Assembly (NCBI GenBank): GCA_944392545.1
Contig: CALXWW010000002.1
Span: forward strand, 1-59,292
Origin: an uncultured Clostridia bacterium
Lineage (GTDB): Bacteria > Bacillota > Clostridia > TANB77 > CAG-508
DNA length: 59,292 bases
Reading direction: 5' to 3'
Every line of letters begins with the position of its first letter. The first letter of the stretch is position 1. Position numbers and translations under genes: made by a program. The notes below the pieces were generated by a model that was not told the origin of the DNA, made no database searches, and saw only the letters and a list, made by a program, of their open reading frames with translations. Of this stretch, positions 48,783 to 58,166 are shown one piece after another.

Positions 48783-48962
48783 TTATCCACAGACATTATT
48801 CTACTTTTTTATATATTAATCATTTATTTAATTTATTTTACGACATTATGTTACTAATTTATTGCTATTTTTTACCATTAATCTATCCACAGCTGTGTGG
48901 ATAATGTGGATAACTCTGTGAATAACTATAAATAGAGGGTTGTGCTTTGTAAGTTATCCACA
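48783..48962. promoter_or_regulatory. DnaA-box cluster
   Basis: Six 9-mers: TTATCCACA at 48783-48791 and 48954-48962 on the plus strand; CTATCCACA at 48883-48891; TGTGGATAA at 48896-48904 and directly abutting at 48905-48913; TGTGAATAA at 48917-48925. Flanks are nearly pure A/T. It lies in the largest spacer of the window (48286-49087). No dnaA or dnaN is present and genes on both sides run the same way, which argues against a bidirectional origin. Confidence 0.75.
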
Positions 48963-49087
48963 AAATTATTTAAAATATTTTATGCAAACCATTTTTCACT
49001 TGTTTTATTGTTTATTTTTCAGTTTACGAAAGATATTATGTCGAATAATAATTACAAATCATTATTGAAAGTCTAAAAAGTGTCAAA

Positions 49088-49122
49088 AGTAGCAGCTTGG
49101 CGATAAACACCAAGCTGCTACT
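49088..49122 (-). terminator. Terminator of polC
   Basis: 13-bp perfect stem AGTAGCAGCTTGG/CCAAGCTGCTACT with a 9-base loop, starting at the polC stop codon and followed by TTTTGACACTTTTT on the minus strand. Confidence 0.85.
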
Positions 49123-52100
49123 ATCCAAATAAACTCATTTGGTTGCTTTGGCTCATACCTTTTAGGCAACCTACTCTATCTAAAAGTTCTATTACAGATT
49201 TACCTATTTTTGAACGTATTTTCATATCATCTATTGACATGAATTTTCCTTCTTTTTTAGCATCATCTATACCCTCGGCTGCTACTGTTCCAAGTCCTGG
49301 TATACTGTTTAGTGGTGGACGTATTCCATCTTCTTCTACTAAAAATTTTGTTGCATGTGATTTATATAAGTCTATTGGTAAAAATTTTATTCCTCTCTCA
49401 TACATTTCTAATACTAATTCTAGTATTGCATACATATTTTTATCTTTTGTTGTAGCACTATTTCCTGCTAGATCTATTTCTTTCATTTTATTTAGTACTT
49501 TTTCTTTTCCGTAACACATTATATCACTATCAAATTCATCTGCTCTTATTGTAAAATATGCTGCGTAATATGCTTTTGGTTCGTGAACTTTAAACCATGC
49601 AATTCTAAATGCATTTGTTACGTATGCTGCTGCGTGTGCCTTTGGGAACATATATTTTATTTTTTCACATGATTTTATATACCATTCTGGTACATTATGC
49701 TCTCTCATTAATGCTACAAACTCCGCCCATTTTTCAGGATCTTTTAAAGCTTTTCCTTTACGCACAGTTTCCATTATTTTAAAAGCTTTATTTGGTGGCA
49801 ACCCCTTCTTTATTAAATAAATCATTATATCATCACGGCAACAAATTGCTTCATTTAATGTTACTGTTCCTTCATCTATTAAACTTTGCGCATTTCCAAG
49901 CCATACATCTGTACCATGTGACAATCCAGATATACGAATCAACTCATCAAATGTTGTAGGTTTTGTATCTACTAGCATTCCTCTTACAAATTTTGTTCCA
50001 AACTCTGGTATTCCATAACTTCCTACTTTTGATTTTATTTGTTCTGGCGTTACTTTTAAAGCATCTGTTGAACTAAAAATTGACATTGTTTCTTTGTCGT
50101 CTAGTGGTACTTTAGTTGGGTCTACTCCAGTTATATCAAATAACATTCTTATCATTGTCGGATCATCGTGTCCTAGTATGTCTAGTTTAAGCAAGTTTTG
50201 ATCTATTGAGTGATAATCAAAGTGTGTAGTGATTATATCTGAATTAGGATCATCTGCTGGATGCTGTACTGGACAGAATTCATATATTTCTCTTCCTTTT
50301 GGTACAACTATAATGCCTCCAGGGTGTTGGCCAGTTGTTCTTTTTATTCCGCGTGCAGCCTCCCGCTAGTCTTAAAACCTCTGCATTGTTTATTGGTATT
50401 CCTCTTTCTTCGTAGTATTTTTTTACATATCCATATGCAGTTTTATCTGCTACTGTACCTACAGTTCCTGCTTTAAATGTTGTGCCTTTTCCAAAGATTA
50501 CCTCTGTATATCTATGTGCTTTAGCTTGATATTCTCCAGAAAAGTTTAAGTCTATATCGGGCTCTTTATCTCCGTTAAATCCAAGGAATGTTTCAAATGG
50601 TATGTCTATTCCGTCCTTTACCATTTTAGTCCCACATTTTGGACAATCTTTATCTGGCAAATCAAATCCACAAGCACATCCATAATCCGTAAAATCTGAA
50701 TATTTGCATTTAGGGCATCGATAATGTGGCGGAAGTGAATTCACCTCAGTTATACCTGTCATATTCGCTACAAATGATGAACCAACAGAACCTCTTGATC
50801 CAACTATATATCCGTCTTCATTAGATTTCCATACTAATTTTTGCGCAATTATGTACATAACGGAGAACCCATTTTTTATTATTGAGTTTAGCTCTTTATC
50901 CAATCTTTCCTGTACTAAATCTGGAAGTGGATCTCCGTATAATTCATGTGCTTTATTGTATGCTATATCTTTTATAGTTTGTTCACACCCATCAATATGT
51001 GGTGGACATTTTTCTGGTGATATCGGGCTTATTTTCTCACACATATCCGCTATTTTATTTGTATTTGTTACAACAACTTCATATGCTTTTTCTTCTCCTA
51101 AATATTCAAACTCTTTAAGCATTTCTTCTGTTGTACGTAAGTATAGTGGCGCCTGTTCATCTGCATCATCATATCCTTGTCCTGCCATTAATATACGTCT
51201 ATATATTTCGTCTTGTGGATCCATAAAGTGTACATCACATGTCGCTACAACTGGTTTTCCAAGTTTATCTCCTAATTCAACTATTTTTTTATTTATATCT
51301 TGTAAAGCTTTTTCATCTGGTACTGTACCATTTCTTACCATAAACATATTGTTACCCAAAGGTTGAATTTCTAAATAATCATAATCCTTTGCAATATCTT
51401 CTATTTCTTCGTCTGTTTTTCCTGCAACTATTGCTCTATATATTTCTCCTTGTTCACAAGCACTTCCAAGTATTAAACCTTCACAATTTTCCTTGTAAAT
51501 AGATTTAAGAATACGAGGTTTTTTATAGAAATAGTCTAAATGAGAAATTGATATTAGTTTATATAAATTTCGTAATCCAACATAGTTCTGTGCTAGAATA
51601 ATAGCATGGTATGTTGGAAGTCTTCTAAAATCTGTACTTCCAGCACATATTTTATCTATATCTTCTATTTTTTTAGCACCTTTCTCCTTAAGCATATCAA
51701 GCATTACTTTTAGTACTTTTACAGTTGTATCAACATCATCCAATGCTCTATGTGCTACTTCTACCTTTATTCCTAAATTTTCAGCAATTATACCTAATTT
51801 GTATTTTTTATAGTCTGGGAATAACTCCTTTGCAAGACGTAAAGTATCCATGTATGTATTTTCTAGTGAGTATCCAAGTTCTCCAGCATTATACTTCAAA
51901 AATCCTATATCAAAATCTGCGTTATGTGCAACTAAAACACTATCTCCTATAAATTCCAACATTTTAGGAAAAACTTTGTCTATAGTTTCTGCATCTTTTA
52001 CCATATCATCAGTAATATTTGTAACTTCAACTACTCTTTGTGGAATTGGCTTTTCTGGATTTACGAAACATGAAAATTCGTCTATAACTTCTCCATTTTT

Positions 52101-53489
52101 CATTTTCATAATACCAATTTCTGTTATTTTTTCTGTTCTAAAAGAAAAACCTGTTGTTTCTAAATCTAGTATGCAGTATGTGGTATTATCTATATCTTGT
52201 CCTCTAGGAAAAGCTACTACAGGAGTTCTATCTGGTGCTAAATATGCTTCTACACCATATATTACTTTTAAATCTGGATTCTTCTCACAAAAATGATGTG
52301 CTTCTGGAAAGGCTTGTACTACTCCATGGTCTGTAATTGCAATTGATTTCATTCCCCATTTTGCAGCTCTTTTTAGCAAGTCTGTAGCAGAAGTCATTCC
52401 GTCCATTTGGCTCATTTGCGTATGCATATGAAGCTCTACTCTTTTTTCTTTTGAATTATCTATTCTAGTTTGTTTCTTAAGTCCAGTACTTTCTATTATC
52501 ACGTTTGCAATAACTCCAAGTTCTTTTGCAAATGGGTCAAATTGTGCCGTTCCCTCTAATTTTATACCTTTTGCACCTTTTAATTTTCCAATAAGTTCTT
52601 TTGATTTATCTCCTTCTGAAAACACTTTACATGTTATAGTACTACTACCATCATATAAATCAAACATAACAAGTGCTTTTCCATTTTTAAGTTCACGAGA
52701 ATCTATATTTAGAATTTCTCCATCTAAGACAATTTTTCCACTATCCACACTTAAGTCAATTATTTTTACTAACTGCTCTTTTAATTTCATGCTTCTTCCA
52801 TAAATTAAAGGAGAGCTTTCCTCTTCTTTTGGAACTTCTATGGATACACTTATATCTTGAGAAGTGTTTTGCTCTTTATTTTTAGAAACTTCTTTGCCTT
52901 CTTTATTTGACTTATCTCCCTGATCATTCACTACTTCTGTTGCCATAATTTGAGCTTGTTTAATTGCTTCTTGTTCAAGCTTCATTGCATGCTCAAAGTA
53001 TAGTTTCGTGGCTTCTTCTGAAATATCTTCTACAAAGGTAATTTTAAATTTTAGTCCATAAATATTTTCTATAATCTGTGATAGTATTTCATCAAATTTT
53101 TTTGCATCTAATACCATCTTACCTTTTGTTATCATCTTTACTGTAATTTCTTTATCATATATTTCTATTGTACTATTACGCAAAAAAGCTTTGCTTAATG
53201 GATGTTTATGTGCCATATAACATATGATTAGATTCCATTCGCTTTGCAAATCTATATCAATTTCTCTAGTGTATTCTACTTTTATATGTGCTTCAAATAT
53301 ATTAAATCTTTGTTTTAAATATTGTTCAAATTTGTATATATCTTCTATTTTAATAAACTCATCTGCTGTTATAATTAATTCTAATTTATTTGCTTTTTTA
53401 AATAAATTAATAGATTTAATTCTTCCTGCATTTAATGAAAAACTTTCTGAATTATAATCTTTAAATATTTCCTTGATTGTTTTTTCCAT
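49121..53489 (-). CDS. polC: DNA polymerase III PolC, read through one +1 shift at CGG
   Basis: Main replicative polymerase of low-GC Gram-positives, with built-in proofreading. N-terminal domain, OB fold (about residues 240-330), PHP part 1 ([23 protein letters not shown]), DnaQ-type exonuclease ([20 protein letters not shown] to RALDDVDTT), PHP part 2, zinc module ([27 protein letters not shown]) and DIDLNFSGE. At CGG (50349-50351, codon 1047) the frame changes: [21 protein letters not shown] then continues through [15 protein letters not shown] and [10 protein letters not shown] to the end. Total 1046+409 = 1455 aa, normal PolC size. Otherwise undamaged, and an essential gene. Confidence 0.87.
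50349..50351 (-). other. In-frame CGG with +1 frame change, polC
   Basis: Coding strand ACG CGG AAT. Skipping one base gives ACG-GGA-ATA-AAA-AGA-ACA, restoring [15 protein letters not shown], an almost invariant PolC stretch. A GGGAGG lies seven bases upstream but is explained by the GG codons for AGG and is not shared by the other sites. Confidence 0.9.
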
Positions 53490-53505
53490 GAGTTCATCTC
53501 CTATT

Positions 53506-54241
53506 TTAATTTATAATTCTCCCTACATCATTAAAAGCTACATATATAGACAGCGTTATTAATGCAATAAAGCCTATCATTTGTAGTTTTAGTTCAAAAT
53601 TTTCCTTTAATGGTTTCTTTCTAATCGCTTCAATTATATATATTAATATTTTTCCTCCATCAAGTGGTGGAAACGGAAGCAAATTTGTAACTCCGAGAGA
53701 CATTGATACTAATGCCATGATATATAGAAAATCTATAATACTACTTGTTTGAGCTACAACTTCTGATATTCCTATAGGTCCCATAAGATCATCTGCCGTT
53801 ACGTTTCCAGTAAATATCATCTTTATACTATCCCACATAGCTAGTATAAAATTACCTGTAGATGTTATGGCATCTCCTATATTTCCAATAATTATTGTTG
53901 CTAAAACAATGTATAATAAAATTGCAAATAAAATATTTACTAATCCTCCCGCTGCAACAATAGCTATTTTTTTAGGTATCCTAGCCATGCTAAAGGAACC
54001 CTCTTCTTCAGAACGTTCCTCTTCACCTAACATATTTACATATCCACCGAAGTGGTATTAATCTAATAGAATATTTAGTTTTTTCTGTCTGTTTAGACCA
54101 GATTAACGGTCCAAATCCTATAGCAAACTCATTTACTTTTATTTTGCATAAACGAGCAACAACAAAATGCCCTGTTTCATGTATCAGAACTAAAAAGCCA
54201 AGTATAACTACTATTTTAATAACTGTAATAATAATTCCCAT
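53506..54241 (-). CDS. rseP: Site-2 protease RseP-like, PDZ-less, read through one +1 shift at CGG
   Basis: Intramembrane zinc protease. HETGH (residues 21-25) is the active site; the second metal/substrate motif is NLLPFPPLDGGK. GPIGI and FGPLIWS are also conserved. The frame breaks at CGG (54047-54049, codon 65) and continues in +1 as RLIPL-GGYVNMLGEEERSEEEGSF. Total 64+180 = 244 aa, shorter than usual (about 340-430) because no PDZ domain is present between the two catalytic halves. In the order uppS-cdsA-rseP-polC. GGAG is 14 or more bases from the ATG, a loose spacing. Confidence 0.82.
54047..54049 (-). other. In-frame CGG with +1 frame change, rseP
   Basis: Coding strand CTT CGG TGG. 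Skipping one base gives CTT-GGT-GGA-TAT-GTA, restoring IPLGGYVNM, the conserved GGY(V) segment after the first helix pair. Straight reading reaches TGA seven codons later. Confidence 0.88.
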
Positions 54242-54266
54242 AAGCTAAAATTATAACTCCTCTAAT

Positions 54267-55073
54267 TTAAATTACACTTAATAAAAAATATGCAAAAGGT
54301 AAAATAAATATTACACTATCTATTCTATCTAATAATCCTCCATGTCCTGGGATTAGATTACTATAATCTTTAATTCCACAATATCTTTTTATACTAGACG
54401 CTGCTAAATCTCCTATTTGGCTAATAATACTTAAAAATACTGAAATTCCAAATATGTATATATAATTAAAGTTAGTACCAAAGAAAGAATTGCATACTAG
54501 TGTATATAACAAGCTAAATATTATTGCACCTACTCCACCTGCTAAGCAACCTTCTATTGATTTATTTGGACTTATAGGTGTGAATTTATGCTTTCCAAAG
54601 TGTCTTCCTATAAAATATGCAAACATATCTGTACCCCAAGCAATAAAGAAAACATACCATATTAAGATTTTACCGTTTTCCAGACTATCACGTATTAGTG
54701 GTGCAAACATTAGGAAAAATATAATATAACATATTCCTAATAAAGAAATTGCAATATCGTTAATATTTCTTTTCATGTTCGTAGCAATGCTTTGTACAAA
54801 AAGTACAAGTATATTCATCAAAATTAATAACGTAATTACTGAAAGTACATATTGTGCTGGAATAACATGTATTAACGAGATTAATCCTGCTGTAATATAT
54901 CCTGTCCATTGAATTGGATTTGCTTTTCCTTTAAAAGCTTTATAAAATTCATGTAAACTCATAATAGCAACTATGCTTATAAATACGTCTACTATATATT
55001 TGTTAGCAAATATTAAAATAAGTGCAAATATTGGAAATAGTACTATCCCTGATAAAATTCTTTTAATGCTCAT
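54267..55073 (-). CDS. cdsA: Phosphatidate cytidylyltransferase
   Basis: 268 aa, about eight membrane helices. Makes CDP-diacylglycerol. C-terminal signature GDLAASSIKRYCGIKDYSNL (about 218-237) then IPGHGGLLDRIDSVIF is complete; FIGRHFGKHKFTPISPNKSIEG precedes it. AAGGAT before ATG, 23 bases after uppS. Confidence 0.95.
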   Translation of the reverse strand: MSIKRILSGIVLFPIFALILIFANKYIVDVFISIVAIMSLHEFYKAFKGKANPIQWTGYITAGLISLIHVIPAQYVLSVITLLILMNILVLFVQSIATNMKRNINDIAISLLGICYIIFFLMFAPLIRDSLENGKILIWYVFFIAWGTDMFAYFIGRHFGKHKFTPISPNKSIEGCLAGGVGAIIFSLLYTLVCNSFFGTNFNYIYIFGISVFLSIISQIGDLAASSIKRYCGIKDYSNLIPGHGGLLDRIDSVIFILPFAYFLLSVI

Positions 55074-55096
55074 TTCTTATCCTTTCTCTCTATATA

Positions 55097-55819
55097 TTAT
55101 TTTCCGCCAAATTTTCTATTTCGATTTTCAAATGTCTTTATTGCTTCTAGTAAATCTTCTTCAGAAAAATCCGGCCAATATTTATCAATAAATAAAAATT
55201 CTGTATAAGCTAATTGCCATAATAAAAAATTGCTTATTCTTAACTCTCCACCAGGTCTTATTAACAAATCTGGGTCTGGTTCTCCACTAGTGTATAAGTT
55301 GTTTGATACTATTTCTTCATTTATATTTTCTACTTTAAGTTCATTGTTTTTTACTTTTTGAGATATATTCTTTATTGCTCTTGTAATCTCGGCTCTTCCT
55401 CCATAATTAAAAGCAATATTTAAAGTTAATCCTGTATTATTTTTAGATTTCTCTACTATTTTTTCTATACTTTCTCTTAGGCTTTTATCTAGATTTTCTA
55501 TATCTCCTAATACCCTAATTTTTATATTACGTAAGCTTTCTTTATTTAAAAATTTATCTAGATATGTCCTTAATAATATCATTAGAGCCCCTACTTCTTC
55601 TTTAGTTCTCTTCCAGTTTTCTGTAGAAAATGCATAAACAGTCATATACTTAATCCCTATCTCATTTGCAAATGCAGCAATTTTTTCTAAAGTTTCTGCA
55701 CCTGCTTTATGTCCAAGTCTTGTGTCTATTCCTTTTTCTTTTGCCCATCTTCTATTTCCATCCATTATTATAGCTATATGTTTAGGCATAAATTCTTTAT
55801 CTATATCATTTATAGTCAT
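55097..55819 (-). CDS. uppS: Undecaprenyl pyrophosphate synthase (cis-prenyltransferase)
   Basis: 240 aa. Builds the C55 carrier for wall polymers. HIAIIMDGNRRWAKEKG (catalytic Asp), GHKAGAETLEKI, TVYAFSTENWKRTKEEV, NIAFNYGGRAEI and DPDLLIRPGGELRISNFLLWQ are all present. Upstream of cdsA in the conserved cluster. Confidence 0.97.
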   Translation of the reverse strand: MTINDIDKEFMPKHIAIIMDGNRRWAKEKGIDTRLGHKAGAETLEKIAAFANEIGIKYMTVYAFSTENWKRTKEEVGALMILLRTYLDKFLNKESLRNIKIRVLGDIENLDKSLRESIEKIVEKSKNNTGLTLNIAFNYGGRAEITRAIKNISQKVKNNELKVENINEEIVSNNLYTSGEPDPDLLIRPGGELRISNFLLWQLAYTEFLFIDKYWPDFSEEDLLEAIKTFENRNRKFGGK

Positions 55820-55869
55820 AGTTTTTCCTTCCTAAAAAGCATATAAAGTTTATTTAAAATCTAATTCTA

Positions 55870-56418
55870 TTAAATACTCATTATTTCCTTTTCTTTTTTA
55901 TCTAATATATTATCAATTTCTTCTACATATTTGTCAGTTAATTTTTGTATTCTATCCTCTGCACCCTTTAATTCATCTTCTGATATTTCAGAATTCTTTT
56001 GCATAGCTTTTGCCTCATCTATAGCATCTCTCCTTATACTTCTTATAGCTACTTTTGCTTCTTCTGCCATTTTTCTTATATCTTTTACTATTTCTTTTCT
56101 TCTTTCTTCATTTAATTCAGGAAAAGCTAGTCTTATTACTTTTCCATCGTTTGATGGATTTATTCCAATATCAGATTTTAAGATTTGTTTTTCTATTTCT
56201 TTTAATATACTTGCATCCCATGGTTGAATTACAATTAGTCTTGCTTCTGGAACTGAAATCCCTGCAACTTGGTTTATTGGTGTTGGTGTTCCATAATAAT
56301 CTATTGTAATTTTATTTAATATAGCTGGATTTGCTCTACCTGCCCTTATCTCTGCTAAATTCTCCTCATATACATTTACTGATTTTATCATTTTTTCTTC
56401 AAATTTATCTAAATTCAT
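55870..56418 (-). CDS. frr: Ribosome recycling factor
   Basis: 182 aa. Splits post-termination ribosomes with [32 protein letters not shown] region ([24 protein letters not shown]), [29 protein letters not shown], and [14 protein letters not shown]. The ribosome binding site is unusual: see the hairpin upstream. Confidence 0.97.
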   Translation of the reverse strand: MNLDKFEEKMIKSVNVYEENLAEIRAGRANPAILNKITIDYYGTPTPINQVAGISVPEARLIVIQPWDASILKEIEKQILKSDIGINPSNDGKVIRLAFPELNEERRKEIVKDIRKMAEEAKVAIRSIRRDAIDEAKAMQKNSEISEDELKGAEDRIQKLTDKYVEEIDNILDKKEKEIMSI

Positions 56419-56428
56419 AACTTTATTT

Positions 56429-56453
56429 GCACAATATTTTTTGTGCTCTCCTT
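56429..56453 (-). promoter_or_regulatory. frr Shine-Dalgarno separated from the start by a hairpin
   Basis: AAAGGAG (56448-56455) is about 30 bases from the frr ATG. Between them GCACAA/TTGTGC forms a 6-bp stem (56429-56434 with 56441-56446). Folding it would leave about 10-12 bases between the site and ATG, a normal spacing. Confidence 0.5.
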
Positions 56454-56549
56454 TCTTAATTTTTCTATTTTATGTATTTATATATATTAAAATTTTATTT
56501 AAGCCATATCTCCAAATGCGACAACTTCGTGATTTTTTAACCTGTCCCT

Positions 56550-56579
56550 AAAGGTGACACAAGTGTCACTTTGGTGACA
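56550..56579. repeat. GTGACAC dyad, REP/MITE-like
   Basis: AAAGGTGACAC/GTGTCACTTT stem (56550-56560 with 56563-56572) followed by another GGTGACA, and preceded by CTGTCCCT. It may serve as the pyrH terminator. The CTGTCCC...GGTGACAC combination resembles short repeats scattered in some clostridial genomes. Confidence 0.5.
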
Positions 56580-57293
56580 TTATTTTATTAAAGTGCCTAC
56601 TTTTTCGCCTTTTACGATTTTAACCATATTGTCTGGCTTTGCTATTTCAAATACTATTAGGTGAATATTATTGTCTCTGCAAAGTGAAATCGCTGTTGAG
56701 TCCATTACTTTTAAGTTTTCACTTAATATATCTAAATATGATATTTCGTCATATTTCACTGCATTCTTGTCTATTTTTGGATCTGCTGAATATACTCCGT
56801 CTATAGTTTTTCCCACTAAAATAACTTCTGCATCTATTTCAGCAGCTCTTAGTGCTGCTGCAGTGTCTGTTGTAAAATATGGATTTCCTGTTCCGCATCC
56901 AAATATTACTACTCTTCCTTTTTCTAAATGTCTTACTGCTCTTCTTTTTATGTATGGTTCTGCTATTTCTCTCATTTCTATTGCTGTTTGAAGTCTTGTG
57001 TATACACCTTTTTCTTCTAACGCATTTTGAAGTGCTAAACCATTCATAGTTGTTGCAAGCATTCCCATGTAATCAGACGTTGTTCTTTCCATATTCTTGT
57101 TTGCGCCTCTCCAAAAATTACCTCCTCCTACAACTACTGCAACTTCTGTTTTCATCTTTATAAGCTCTTTTATTTGCTCACAAATTTTATCTACTGTTTC
57201 TGTATCAATCCCTACTTTTTTCTCTCCTGATAGTGCTTCTCCACTTAATTTAAGTAATATTCTCTTGTACTTATTTTCAGGCACTTTTAACAC
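56580..57293 (-). CDS. pyrH: Uridylate kinase
   Basis: 237 aa. UMP to [24 protein letters not shown] (residues 9-29), [31 protein letters not shown] block (VGGGNFWRG), [20 protein letters not shown] and [15 protein letters not shown]. First gene of pyrH-frr-uppS-cdsA-rseP-polC. tsf and rpsB, which often precede it, are not next to it: the sortase gene diverges from it. Confidence 0.97.
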   Translation of the reverse strand: MLKVPENKYKRILLKLSGEALSGEKKVGIDTETVDKICEQIKELIKMKTEVAVVVGGGNFWRGANKNMERTTSDYMGMLATTMNGLALQNALEEKGVYTRLQTAIEMREIAEPYIKRRAVRHLEKGRVVIFGCGTGNPYFTTDTAAALRAAEIDAEVILVGKTIDGVYSADPKIDKNAVKYDEISYLDILSENLKVMDSTAISLCRDNNIHLIVFEIAKPDNMVKIVKGEKVGTLIK

Positions 57294-57444
57294 TCTCCTT
57301 ACTATATATTTTAACTGTCATATATTCTATCATATATTTATATTTTTTTGCTACCCTTTTTACAAAATTCTTAAGACTTTTTTAATTTTTTCTAGTTATA
57401 TTTTTAAGCTTTTTGTAAATACTATTTTTAGGAAGGTATTGTAT

Positions 57445-58113
57445 ATGAATCAGATTTTATATAACTGCGATTGGAATAAAAATATTGAAGCTAATAATTC
57501 AAAAAATTTAAATAATAAAAAATCAAATGATATTTATAAAATAGTATTCTTTTCTTCTGTCATATTATTAGCTCTTTTCGTTATTTTATTATTATTTCGT
57601 CTATATGAAAATAATAAAAATGAAGAAATATCTAAAAAGCTTACTTCTTCCTATTCTATTTCCACTATGTATTCAGGTCAAAGTGAAATAAATTCTTCTA
57701 CTGCATATGTGGAAAAAAGTAGTCCATTTATTATAGGGGTAATTAAAATAGATAAAATCAATTTAAATTACTCCATTTTATCAATTAGTAATAATAATTT
57801 ATTAGATGTCTCAGTTTGTAGATTTGCTGGTCCAATGCCAAATCAGATTGGTAATTTATGTATTGCTGGGCATAATTATGTAGATTATAAATTTTTTAGT
57901 AGACTTAATGAATTAGAAATCGATGACGAGATTAATATATATGATCTAAATGGAAATAATGTTATATATAAAATATATGATATGTATGAAACTAAACCAG
58001 AGGATATTTCATGTACTTTCCAAAACACTGATGGTCAAAGAATAGTTACTCTAGTCACTTGTAATAATGTTAATGGGAAAAGGTTAGTTATACACGCAAA
58101 AGAAATACCTTAA
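57445..58113 (+). CDS. Sortase (class D-like)
   Basis: 222 aa. Cytoplasmic N-terminus, one membrane helix (about residues 32-54, IVFFSSVILLALFVILLLF), then the sortase barrel: IGVIKIDKINLNYSIL, catalytic His in NLCIAGHNYVD, catalytic Cys in IVTLVTCNNVNG, and the Arg in GKRLVIHAK. The TLVTC motif fits class C/D. AGGAAGG seven bases before ATG. It converges on a gene for an LPQTG protein, its probable substrate. Confidence 0.92.
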   Translation: MNQILYNCDWNKNIEANNSKNLNNKKSNDIYKIVFFSSVILLALFVILLLFRLYENNKNEEISKKLTSSYSISTMYSGQSEINSSTAYVEKSSPFIIGVIKIDKINLNYSILSISNNNLLDVSVCRFAGPMPNQIGNLCIAGHNYVDYKFFSRLNELEIDDEINIYDLNGNNVIYKIYDMYETKPEDISCTFQNTDGQRIVTLVTCNNVNGKRLVIHAKEIP

Positions 58114-58136
58114 GTTTAATTCAAGGTATTTCTTTT
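58098..58136. terminator. Bidirectional terminator between sortase and substrate
   Basis: 14-bp stem AAAAGAAATACCTT/AAGGTATTTCTTTT; the sortase stop codon overlaps the left arm and loop. Confidence 0.8.
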
Positions 58137-58166
58137 ATGAATTCTTATTCTTTTATTTTTTACTTA

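Noticed and set aside
48783..48962. Chromosomal origin (oriC)
   Set aside because: DnaA boxes are clear, but dnaA/dnaN are not here and genes on both sides are on the same strand, with no switch in direction. Kept as a DnaA-box cluster instead.
50349..50351. Classical prfB-type site with an internal Shine-Dalgarno sequence
   Set aside because: A GGGAGG upstream is seen at polC and an AGGAG at uvrB site 1, but the other four sites have none, and no stop codon is in the A site.
19927..54241. CGG reassigned to another amino acid (for example Gly, Trp or Gln)
   Set aside because: A plain reassignment keeps the frame. At all six sites the downstream family match is in the +1 frame, so one base must be skipped or a four-base codon read.
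19927..54241. Sequencing error as the cause of the six frame breaks
   Set aside because: Errors would be expected in homopolymers or at one shared motif. The flanks differ (TCT, ATC, CTT, CTA, ACG before; A or T after), both strands are affected, and thousands of other GG dinucleotides are unaffected. Not fully excluded without reads.
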